Source of the DNA: an uncultured Moraxella sp.
GTDB taxonomy: Bacteria; Pseudomonadota; Gammaproteobacteria; Pseudomonadales; Moraxellaceae
Length of the DNA stretch: 15,492 nucleotides
Direction of reading: 5' to 3'
NCBI GenBank assembly: GCA_927911235.1
Contig: CAKMOY010000196.1
Span: 1-15,492 of the forward strand
The notes beneath the pieces are model-generated. The model saw only the letters and a list, made by a program, of their open reading frames with translations, did no database searches and was not told the DNA's origin. The position numbers and the translations under genes are program-made. Shown here piece by piece: positions 1-4,920 of this stretch. The stretch's first letter is position 1; each line of letters starts with the position of its first letter.

Positions 1-58
1 GTGGATAAACGAAAAATTTGGCATATTATATACTAAAAACGCCTTTTTCTTAACACAT

Positions 59-102
59 AAAAAAATATCCCCACACCGCCCCGATGTGGGGATATTTTTT
101 TT
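59..102. terminator. Bidirectional intrinsic terminator
   Basis: A stem of at least 11 pairs (ATATCCCCACA at 65-75 against TGTGGGGATAT at 85-95) has a GC-rich core and a nine-base loop. It is flanked by an A run on the left (59-65) and a T run on the right (95-102), so it can stop transcription from either side. Confidence 0.9.
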
Positions 103-184
103 ATAGGGCACCATCTAATCAACTCAAAATATTGAGAAAATGGTGTGAAATTTAACTCTAATCTAGTTCAGCTCCTTTTTTTAC

Positions 185-253
185 AAAAAATTTTTGTAAA
201 TTTTAAAAAAAATGCTTGACATAGTATAACTAAGTATGACATAATACACACAT
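185..253 (+). repeat. 69-bp promoter repeat, copy 1
   Basis: This segment is matched by 935-1003 with a single mismatch (T222 against A972). It carries an AT-rich upstream part followed by a complete sigma-70-type promoter. Similarity stops abruptly on both sides, so this is a duplicated promoter module, not a longer gene duplication. In this copy the AT-rich part forms a perfect 10-bp inverted repeat around a single base (180-200). Confidence 0.92.
216..245 (+). promoter_or_regulatory. Promoter P1 (sigma-70 type)
   Basis: A perfect -35 box TTGACA (216-221) lies 18 bases upstream of a near-consensus -10 box CATAAT (240-245), with A/T tracts above the -35 that could act as an UP element. The spacer holds two tandem AGTATRAC octamers starting at 223 and 233, exactly 10 bp apart, a plausible operator. 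Transcription should begin near 252. Confidence 0.82.
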
Positions 254-306
254 CAAGACGAGGTATACCATCTTGATGTAAACTTAACCAAAACGCCCAA
301 AAGGGC
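251..306 (+). promoter_or_regulatory. Two-hairpin leader of the first acidic gene
   Basis: The predicted transcript starts almost exactly at an 8-bp perfect stem (CATCAAGA 251-258 with TCTTGATG 271-278) whose loop contains the palindrome GGTATACC. A second short stem, GCCC-AAAA-GGGC (295-306), ends one base before the AGGAG ribosome binding site. Such structures can stabilise mRNA or control initiation; which applies here is not visible. Confidence 0.6.
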
Positions 307-317
307 AGGAGTATTTT

Positions 318-794
318 ATGAAAAAATCATCTTTCGACCTTGAACACTTTAGAGTTGATAAACCCGTTGCAATCTCTGGAAACTCTGTATCAGACTACAC
401 CTTTTTGGGTGCCACCCTTTGCTACACCATGGAAGTTGCTGACAAAAAGTTTAATGCTGAGTTACAAAACGGGCAATACTACTACAACTTAGACTACAGC
501 CAGCCAAGCAATCTGCCAGAGCTTTATAATAACGAAGGTACGGACGAAATTTTTTTCAAACTTGACGATTTTTTATCCAAAGAGCTTTCCGAGAGTGACT
601 TTAAAAAAGAAAGCAAACATTATGACTACGTTTGCGAAACGGCGGAAGAGTTTGAACTCAGCGTAGATGAATTGGCGGAAGCTTATGACGTTTATCAAGA
701 TATCTTAGAAGACGCAGAAGCCCACGTTTTATCATTGATTAAAGATTTTCACGAAAATAAGTGGGTATGGGAAGATGACGGCATAATGTGGTAA
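318..794 (+). CDS. Small highly acidic protein of unknown function
   Basis: I do not recognise this 158-residue protein. The start is well supported by an AGGAG site (307-311) six bases upstream of the ATG. The product has about 36 Asp/Glu against 13 Lys/Arg, a net charge near -23, with the acidity concentrated from residue 75 onward and Trp residues near the C-terminus. There is no signal peptide or membrane segment. It has its own strong promoter (P1) with a structured leader, and a second acidic gene behind a twin promoter follows. Small acidic proteins beside a phage lysis cassette are often accessory genes; DNA-mimic or anti-defence roles fit the charge but are only inference. Confidence 0.85.
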   Translation: MKKSSFDLEHFRVDKPVAISGNSVSDYTFLGATLCYTMEVADKKFNAELQNGQYYYNLDYSQPSNLPELYNNEGTDEIFFKLDDFLSKELSESDFKKESKHYDYVCETAEEFELSVDELAEAYDVYQDILEDAEAHVLSLIKDFHENKWVWEDDGIMW

Positions 795-861
795 ATTGCA
801 ATCTGATAATTTTGAGCTGGGTTATACGCCCAGCAACCTTAAAAAATTGGTGGTGCTCACA

Positions 862-945
862 GTGTTAAATTATGCCGATTTTGTGCGTAAATATGAGCTG
901 ACCCAAAAAAGTTTTTTATGATTTGCAAAAAGTTAAAAAATTTTT
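862..945 (+). pseudogene. Possible frameshifted 28-codon ORF
   Basis: A GTG-started reading begins V-L-N-Y-A-D-F-V-R-K-Y-E-L-T-Q-K-S-F and hits TGA at 919. If the T6 run at 912-917 were T5, the reading would continue Y-D-L-Q-K-V-K-K-F-L to a TAA at about 945, inside the second promoter repeat. The composition looks protein-like, but it is very short and has no convincing ribosome binding site. It may be a remnant of a gene whose end was replaced when the promoter module was duplicated. Confidence 0.2.
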
Positions 946-1003
946 GTAAATTTTAAAAAAAATGCTTGACAAAGTATAACTAAGTATGACATAATACACA
1001 CAT
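935..1003 (+). repeat. 69-bp promoter repeat, copy 2
   Basis: This is the second copy of the module at 185-253, with one substitution at 972. Sequence upstream and downstream is unrelated to that around copy 1. The pair keep the same distance to their genes: about 66 bases from the predicted transcription start to the ATG in copy 1 and about 73 in copy 2. Confidence 0.92.
966..995 (+). promoter_or_regulatory. Promoter P2 (twin of P1)
   Basis: The -35 box TTGACA (966-971), 18-base spacer and -10 box CATAAT (990-995) match P1. The spacer again holds the AGTATRAC octamer pair 10 bp apart (973 and 983). Two promoters with identical spacer operators should be co-regulated by the same factor, possibly one of the HTH proteins encoded just downstream. 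Confidence 0.82.
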
Positions 1004-1008
1004 AGACA

Positions 1009-1056
1009 GCAAACACAATGTTTGCAGATAGCAAGCTAGGCTATGACAAACTAGCT
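1009..1056 (+). promoter_or_regulatory. Two-hairpin leader of the second acidic gene
   Basis: Two stems follow the predicted transcript start: GCAAAC (1009-1014) with GTTTGC (1020-1025), and AGCTAG (1034-1039) with CTAGCT (1051-1056). The GGAG ribosome binding site follows at 1063. The layout parallels the leader of the first acidic gene although the sequences differ. Confidence 0.5.
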
Positions 1057-1074
1057 AAAACTGGAGTAACCGAA

Positions 1075-1395
1075 ATGAGAGTATTTAACACCACTACTAA
1101 ATCAATCAACGACTTAACTATCACTGTAAACAACGTTGATTGCACCGCTGATATAATGCAAATCACAACTAATAATGATTTTAGCTATAATGATAGCAAT
1201 GAGTTATACCAAGCTGACAACGATACTATCGCATGGTGGCAGTCAAAACTTGGTGAATACCAAGAAATGTACGAATTGATTGACGAATTAAAACCTAGCC
1301 ACGCTGACCAAGTGCAAGCTATTTTAGATGACGCAATTGGTTACGATTTTAACGATTACCCAAGCTACGTAATCGCTGAGTTAAAAGCTATTTAA
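1075..1395 (+). CDS. Small acidic protein of unknown function
   Basis: I do not recognise this protein. An upstream in-frame ATG at 1018 exists, but it lies in the first leader hairpin about 16 bases after the predicted transcription start and lacks a ribosome binding site. The ATG at 1075 has GGAG eight bases upstream and gives 106 residues starting MRVFNTTT. The product has about 19 Asp/Glu against 5 Lys/Arg, is rich in Asn and Asp, and has no membrane segment. It has its own promoter P2, and a terminator follows. The shared promoter and shared acidity with the first gene suggest a functional pair. An anti-restriction or anti-CRISPR role is possible, but I see no family motif. Confidence 0.82.
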   Translation: MRVFNTTTKSINDLTITVNNVDCTADIMQITTNNDFSYNDSNELYQADNDTIAWWQSKLGEYQEMYELIDELKPSHADQVQAILDDAIGYDFNDYPSYVIAELKAI

Positions 1396-1419
1396 CAACA
1401 ATAATTAATATAGTTTAAG

Positions 1420-1444
1420 ACCCTAGCCAATCGGTTGGGGTTTT
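1420..1444 (+). terminator. Intrinsic terminator after the acidic genes
   Basis: A nine-pair stem with two wobble pairs (ACCCTAGCC 1420-1428 with GGTTGGGGT 1433-1441) and a four-base loop is followed by TTTT. It should reduce read-through from P2 into the HTH genes. The T tract is short, so leakage is likely. Confidence 0.65.
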
Positions 1445-1457
1445 AACTGGAGAATAT

Positions 1458-1763
1458 ATGGAGCAAGTGATTAACACTGTTAACGATAAACAACTTTACC
1501 CATCTGTGATTTGGTTTGACGCAATCATTGAGCCACAAACACCTAAGCAAATCGCAGAATTACGCAAGCATACGGGGTTGAGCGGACAAGCTACCGCAAA
1601 TCTCTTGGGTTTAAGTGGTAGGCAAATCATTAGTGATTACGAGCGTGGCGAAAAGGCAGGTAAGCCATTTAGTCCGAACAAGCAAACATGGACATTATGG
1701 TTGTTGTTAACTGGACAGCACCCAACGCTTGAAGTGTTACCTCGCGTTGGCACACGCAGTTAA
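1458..1763 (+). CDS. Small Xre-like helix-turn-helix regulator
   Basis: The 101-residue product has an HTH of the lambda-repressor/Xre type at about residues 28-64. Key features are the TPKQIAELRKHTGLSGQA stretch, the LLGLSGRQIISDYERGEK recognition part, and a following WTLWLLLTGQHP helix typical of short phage regulators. A GGAGA site lies seven bases upstream of the ATG. There is no separate oligomerisation or peptidase domain, so it is not a CI/LexA-type repressor. It sits directly behind the twin-promoter acidic genes and 17 bases ahead of another DNA-binding protein. By position it is the best candidate to bind the AGTATRAC operators in P1 and P2, much as Aca proteins repress anti-CRISPR operons; this is inference. 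Confidence 0.85.
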   Translation: MEQVINTVNDKQLYPSVIWFDAIIEPQTPKQIAELRKHTGLSGQATANLLGLSGRQIISDYERGEKAGKPFSPNKQTWTLWLLLTGQHPTLEVLPRVGTRS

Positions 1764-1780
1764 AAGGGGGGCGGGGTGAT

Positions 1781-2182
1781 ATGGCACGCAAAGCAATATG
1801 CGATTGGTCTAAAATAGACTGGTCTAAAACTGACACTCAAATAGCTAAAGAGTTAAATACTAATCTATCAATTGTTGGCATAAATCGCAAAAAGCAAACT
1901 GGCGTAAAAACACGAAAGTCTATTGACTGGTCTCAAGTTGATATATTTAATGATGATGTTAAGTCTATTTGTCAAAAGCTGGGGATAACTGCTGAACAAG
2001 TGTATACAAAACGCATTAATGAGAGCAAAAAACAAGGTTTTAGGCTAAGAGCAAAAATAAACTGGAGCGAGGTTGATTTAACCCAGCCAGTCGCAAAACT
2101 AGCTAAGTTACATAATATCAGTAGACAAGCAATTTATAATCGCATTAATAGAGTTAAAAAGCGTGGGAAGGATGGCGTTTAA
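1781..2182 (+). CDS. Basic protein of three tandem HTH-like repeats
   Basis: The 133-residue basic product is built from three divergent copies of one unit, at about residues 11-44, 47-86 and 92-129. Each opens with D/N-W-S-[KQE]-[TV]-D and continues into a predicted helix-turn-helix ending in a Lys/Arg-rich helix (for example KLAKLHNISRQAIYNRINR in the third). This points to a DNA-binding protein contacting a repeated or extended site. It lies 17 bases after the Xre-like gene and probably shares its transcript; G-rich sequence precedes the ATG. Possible roles are a transcriptional regulator or a small terminase-like packaging protein. I cannot choose between them, and I recognise no named family. 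Confidence 0.8.
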   Translation: MARKAICDWSKIDWSKTDTQIAKELNTNLSIVGINRKKQTGVKTRKSIDWSQVDIFNDDVKSICQKLGITAEQVYTKRINESKKQGFRLRAKINWSEVDLTQPVAKLAKLHNISRQAIYNRINRVKKRGKDGV

Positions 2183-2209
2183 AAACCTAGCTTTATGCTA
2201 GGTTTTTTT
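2181..2209. terminator. Intrinsic terminator between convergent operons
   Basis: A perfect 11-bp stem (AAAAACCTAGC 2181-2191 with GCTAGGTTTTT 2197-2207) has a five-base loop and a seven-T tail, starting at the stop codon of the triple-HTH gene. The left arm's A run also supplies a T tract on the other strand, so it may act in both directions at this convergent junction. Confidence 0.9.
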
Positions 2210-2220
2210 ATTAAGAAAAT

Positions 2221-2280
2221 TCTTTCGGTCGGGCTTGACCGTCTGGGGGCGGGGGTCCCCTAGCTAAAGCAAGTGGAGGA
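2221..2280. other. GC-rich island of unknown role
   Basis: This 60-base stretch is far richer in G and C than its surroundings. It contains a five-pair hairpin (CGGTC 2226-2230 with GACCG 2237-2241), paired G tracts (GGGGGCGGGGG at 2245-2255) and a GGGGTCCCC palindrome (2252-2260). No coding sense is visible. It lies between the two convergent gene blocks, a common position for attachment or packaging sites, but I see no diagnostic core. Confidence 0.3.
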
Positions 2281-2332
2281 CGTCAAACAATCCCATTAAA
2301 ATATTTGGTTTTGCCGTCTATCTTTTTGGCGG

Positions 2333-2902
2333 TCAAAACCTGTCCACGCTGTTCACATTTGGCGATTTATAGCCCAAATGAATCCAACGGTCAAACTCAA
2401 GGATAATTTGGTCAAACTTAACACCATGTTTGGGCAATTCTTTTGCCAAAAACTCAACGATTTTGCGTGGCGAGCCAAACTTCGGAGCGGTAAAGTCAAT
2501 CGCACGACCAAAAGGGTGGGCGGATGTTTGACTACCACCAACCGCACGATTTAACGCAGGCGAACGATAACCACTACTGATTGACATTGCCACGCCTAAC
2601 AAATCGCGTGTCGGTTGCCATAGATTTGTGCAACTTTCTATCAAATTTTGTTTAATATTTTCGTTTGGCGTGTTGTCAATGCCAAGGCGTTGGGCGGTTG
2701 GGCTTAAGGTTAATTCACTTAGGCGGATATTTTTGGTGATTTTATCATCATTTGGGTCAGCACGGTTAAAGGCATCACACTCCTCTTGTGTGATTTTTCC
2801 TTGTTTTAATGCTTCGTTCATGGCTGTTTTGGTCTTTTCTCCAGCAATGCCGTCTGCTGTCAGCCCCAGTTTTTGTTGCATTTCAATTACGATTAAAGAC
2901 AC
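2333..2902 (-). CDS. Phage endolysin, peptidase M15 family
   Basis: The product is a zinc peptidase that cleaves peptide stems of peptidoglycan during lysis. Counting from the chosen start, an N-terminal peptidoglycan-binding-like segment (about residues 5-32, with LTADGIAGEKT) precedes an M15 catalytic domain (about 55-180). The domain carries SSGYRS (109-114), SAHPFGRAIDF with zinc-binding His129 and Asp136, and WIHLGY with His175. There is no signal peptide, so export depends on the holin. An ATG five codons upstream overlaps the previous gene's stop as ATGA, but the GTG at 2902 has a perfect AGGAG seven bases upstream and gives the usual MSLIVIEMQQ-type N-terminus, so I prefer it. It is the last gene of the lysis cassette. 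Confidence 0.92.
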   Translation of the reverse strand: MSLIVIEMQQKLGLTADGIAGEKTKTAMNEALKQGKITQEECDAFNRADPNDDKITKNIRLSELTLSPTAQRLGIDNTPNENIKQNLIESCTNLWQPTRDLLGVAMSISSGYRSPALNRAVGGSQTSAHPFGRAIDFTAPKFGSPRKIVEFLAKELPKHGVKFDQIILEFDRWIHLGYKSPNVNSVDRF

Positions 2903-2913
2903 TTTATTGCTCC

Positions 2914-3258
2914 TCATTGGTTAGTGGTGCGTGATAGGTTTTTTTCTACACGCTCAATCTCTTGGTCTTTACTTTCGACCAAATCATTTAAACGACGCAT
3001 CTCTTGTGTCGCAATATAGACATAACTTGCCACACAAATCACTGACAACAAAATCAGATAACGACCCATTACGCTACCGAATACGGGAGTAAAGTCAGGA
3101 TTGTGGTCAGCCAAATACAGCATAATCATCGTCAAAATCCACACAATAAACGTCACTTGGATGGCGAATGGCTTGGTATTAAATCGTTCTAATCGCCATA
3201 CCAACAGACACAGCACAAAGCCGATATACGGCATTGCATTATTTAGGAGCATCAGCAT
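2914..3258 (-). CDS. Lysis-cassette membrane protein with coiled-coil tail
   Basis: The 114-residue protein has three predicted membrane segments (about 8-22, 33-51 and 65-84). A highly charged C-terminal helix follows (about 86-110, with MRRLNDLVESKDQEIERVEK) and looks like a short coiled coil. A strong AAGGAGG site lies eight bases before the ATG, inside the end of the preceding holin-like gene, with a 20-base overlap. It sits directly before the endolysin and overlaps or abuts its start, so it belongs to the lysis cassette. It could be a second holin, an antiholin or an inner-membrane spanin component. The three membrane segments favour a holin-type role, but no motif settles it. Confidence 0.85.
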   Translation of the reverse strand: MLMLLNNAMPYIGFVLCLLVWRLERFNTKPFAIQVTFIVWILTMIMLYLADHNPDFTPVFGSVMGRYLILLSVICVASYVYIATQEMRRLNDLVESKDQEIERVEKNLSRTTNQ

Positions 3259-3712
3259 CGCTCTGCCCTCCTTTAACGAGATTTAATGCCCGTAGCTTTA
3301 AAGCCGACCACAGCTCAGGTGAGGTAAAAAAAGCAATCAGATAATAGATAACTTGTGAGCCAATCGCCGACAGACCAATAGCTGGCAGGATTAGCTCAAA
3401 GACGGTGAGCTGTGGGTATTTAAGCGGGATACCAAAGACGGTGACGAAAAACCCAAACCCGAGCGAATAAAAGGGCTTTAGTTTTGGGTGCGTGATATAT
3501 TCATCGACCGCCGTTTTCTGATGAACGGATAACGCCGAGCCGAATAGTAACGCTAAGACGAACATTAGCCACCCCGCCCAATGAGGCAGGGCAAGACCGA
3601 GCCATATTTTCGGCTCGTAGATAGTGCTGGCATAGGCAGCAGATTGGGCGACGATTGCCCCCGATGCGATATATGCACTATCTAGTAGAATTTTAGTTTG
3701 GTTGTGCAACAT
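3239..3712 (-). CDS. Putative holin
   Basis: The 157-residue protein has three or four hydrophobic segments (about residues 44-62, 80-96 and 104-130, plus a weaker one at 9-28) and a short charged C-terminus ending DADAPK. It is the first gene of the lysis cassette, followed by another small membrane protein and the endolysin, which fits a holin that releases the endolysin. A GTG four codons upstream (3724) is open, but the ATG at 3712 has GGAG six bases upstream and is the better start. That ribosome binding site is partly paired in an 11-bp hairpin, which may delay translation. I assign the role by context and topology; no specific holin family is recognised. Confidence 0.82.
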   Translation of the reverse strand: MLHNQTKILLDSAYIASGAIVAQSAAYASTIYEPKIWLGLALPHWAGWLMFVLALLFGSALSVHQKTAVDEYITHPKLKPFYSLGFGFFVTVFGIPLKYPQLTVFELILPAIGLSAIGSQVIYYLIAFFTSPELWSALKLRALNLVKGGQSDADAPK

Positions 3713-3718
3713 CGCACG

Positions 3719-3750
3719 CTCCACGATAATAATTTGCTGTATTGTCGTGG
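3719..3750 (-). promoter_or_regulatory. Hairpin overlapping the holin ribosome binding site
   Basis: An 11-pair stem with one wobble pair (3721-3731 against 3740-3750) ends in the first two G residues of the holin GGAG site (3719-3722). On the mRNA this would put part of the Shine-Dalgarno sequence in a duplex just before the ATG, a plausible brake on holin synthesis. Confidence 0.5.
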
Positions 3751-3788
3751 ATTTGTGGGGATGGGGTCACACCTTACACTTTGATGTT

Positions 3789-3814
3789 AAAAAACCCACT
3801 GAGTAGTGGGTTTT
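3789..3814 (-). terminator. Intrinsic terminator before the lysis cassette
   Basis: On the minus strand a 10-bp perfect stem (AAAACCCACT with AGTGGGTTTT) and a four-base loop are followed by a six-T tract (3794-3789). It lies five bases after the stop of the Cys-tailed protein, separating the structural transcript from the holin-endolysin genes. Those genes may therefore need their own promoter, but I see no clear one in 3725-3788. Confidence 0.85.
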
Positions 3815-3818
3815 GTTG

Positions 3819-4430
3819 TTAACGGCATTCCATCTGACCGCCTGTGTTTTGACAGAATTTTCCACTATCTGAATAAAAATTTTGCCCATTACCTGTAGAA
3901 TTATACCTACGCCCATTATTGTCCCAACATCCTGCACTATCACAGTTTGTAATGTGGCTCGGTGGCGGTGTGGTAGTCATTGAAGATTGGTTGTTGTAGG
4001 ACAAAGGCTCATCGTATTTTTTATTGCCATTTAGACCATAAGTATCATTTGTGCTATAAGAATTACTGTAGCCACTGCGATAATTTTCACGATTAGAAGA
4101 ACTGTAATTGGTAGGCGTGCTTTCAGGTGATTGTGAGTATTGATAGGATTTAGAGGCATAACTTTCTTCGTTATTGGAACTATTATCGTTGGCGTGGTCA
4201 TTGTGAAAAGAAAGATAATTGCTATAGCTTGACTTTCTTTGAGTAGAAGCAGTAATTACTTGTGGCGGGGCATCACTCAAAAAGCTATCAATCTCACTTT
4301 TAATCTGCGAATCAGATTGAGCTAAGAATTTATCAATTTCAGACTTAGGTTCTTTATACTTTATATTGGCTTCAGCTAAAATTCTATCAACCTTATCCAT
4401 ATTTGAACCTAAATAAACAATTATTGCCAA
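3819..4430 (-). CDS. Ser/Asn/Tyr-rich protein with Cys-containing C-terminal motif
   Basis: I do not recognise a function. From the TTG at 4430 the protein has 203 residues. They include a charged helical part (about 12-50), a long low-complexity Ser/Asn/Tyr-rich middle (about 60-155), and a compact C-terminal motif of about 44 residues with four cysteines (NCDSAGC, then FC and EC) and repeated Gly/Asn/Tyr. The start is uncertain. The frame stays open upstream to about 4490 and encodes a hydrophobic stretch (YEILGFLLAIIVYLGS) that looks like an N-terminal membrane anchor. An initiation further upstream, for example at ATT 4469, would include all of it. The ATG at 4400 would remove it. An envelope-anchored or exported protein is likely. 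Confidence 0.7.
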   Translation of the reverse strand: MAIIVYLGSNMDKVDRILAEANIKYKEPKSEIDKFLAQSDSQIKSEIDSFLSDAPPQVITASTQRKSSYSNYLSFHNDHANDNSSNNEESYASKSYQYSQSPESTPTNYSSSNRENYRSGYSNSYSTNDTYGLNGNKKYDEPLSYNNQSSMTTTPPPSHITNCDSAGCWDNNGRRYNSTGNGQNFYSDSGKFCQNTGGQMECR

Positions 4431-4464
4431 AAGAAAACCTAAAATCTCATAAAAATTATTGCTA

Positions 4465-4863
4465 TTAATAAACTTTTGAAAAAAGGTTTTTTATTCTTTC
4501 AAAATCGAATATGCAGATTGACAAAAATATTATCAACAAATACACAATAATTATCATCAAACGTATTGCTAATACATTCGCAAGATTCGCCCCTGATACA
4601 AAAGCGTAATAAGCACCTATAATCCAAATAGGGACTGTTAGAAATGCTGTAAATAAGAACAGTTGCCTTTGTTGCTTATCTAATGTTTCTTGATACGCCA
4701 TATAGTACAGAGCCTGTGCTACAAATAGAAAATTAGGGACTACCCCAATAATCGCCATTATTTTGTTGTGTTTCCACATGATTTTTGCAGTAGTCAACCC
4801 TATCGTAAAAGCTAGGATTATTCCGCCCCCATTGGAAGCTATAATTTGTTCTTCAAGGCTCAT
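4465..4863 (-). CDS. Small four-TM membrane protein, unknown function
   Basis: The 132-residue product has about four hydrophobic segments (roughly 12-27, 36-56, 67-90 and 97-118) linked by short charged loops. It ends in a basic cytosolic tail (FERIKNLFSKVY). A clear AGGAG site lies six bases before the ATG. It follows the stop of the giant polyvalent gene by 57 bases and probably shares its transcript. No family motif is visible. Small multi-TM proteins at this position in phages include accessory lysis and superinfection-exclusion proteins, but nothing here decides between them. Confidence 0.8.
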   Translation of the reverse strand: MSLEEQIIASNGGGIILAFTIGLTTAKIMWKHNKIMAIIGVVPNFLFVAQALYYMAYQETLDKQQRQLFLFTAFLTVPIWIIGAYYAFVSGANLANVLAIRLMIIIVYLLIIFLSICIFDFERIKNLFSKVY

Positions 4864-4920
4864 AAAAAACTCCTAATTTTTCTCCTTATCTTACAACAAC
4901 TAACAATAAAAAACAAATTT

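Larger units (their letters stand above)
1..317. other. Left-end intergenic region
   Basis: No gene is supported here. The stretch holds a strong bidirectional terminator (59-102), then about 110 bases of AT-rich sequence in which I see nothing, then the first copy of the 69-bp promoter repeat (185-253). After that comes a roughly 65-base untranslated leader with two hairpins, leading into the first acidic gene. The terminator presumably closes a gene lying left of the window, but no coding sequence is visible in bases 1-58. Confidence 0.5.

Noticed and set aside
816..834. GCTGGG/CCCAGC hairpin after the first acidic gene as a terminator
   Set aside because: The six-pair stem has no T run after it on either strand, so it is not a convincing intrinsic terminator.
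1018..1074. Upstream ATG for the second acidic gene
   Set aside because: No ribosome binding site, located in a leader hairpin about 16 bases after the predicted transcription start; ATG 1075 has GGAG at good spacing.
2245..2255. G-quadruplex
   Set aside because: Only two G tracts are present on this strand, too few for an intramolecular quadruplex.
2628..2924. Plus-strand 98-codon frame opposite the endolysin
   Set aside because: It is antisense to a clear M15 peptidase; apparent hydrophobicity reflects the complementary codons.
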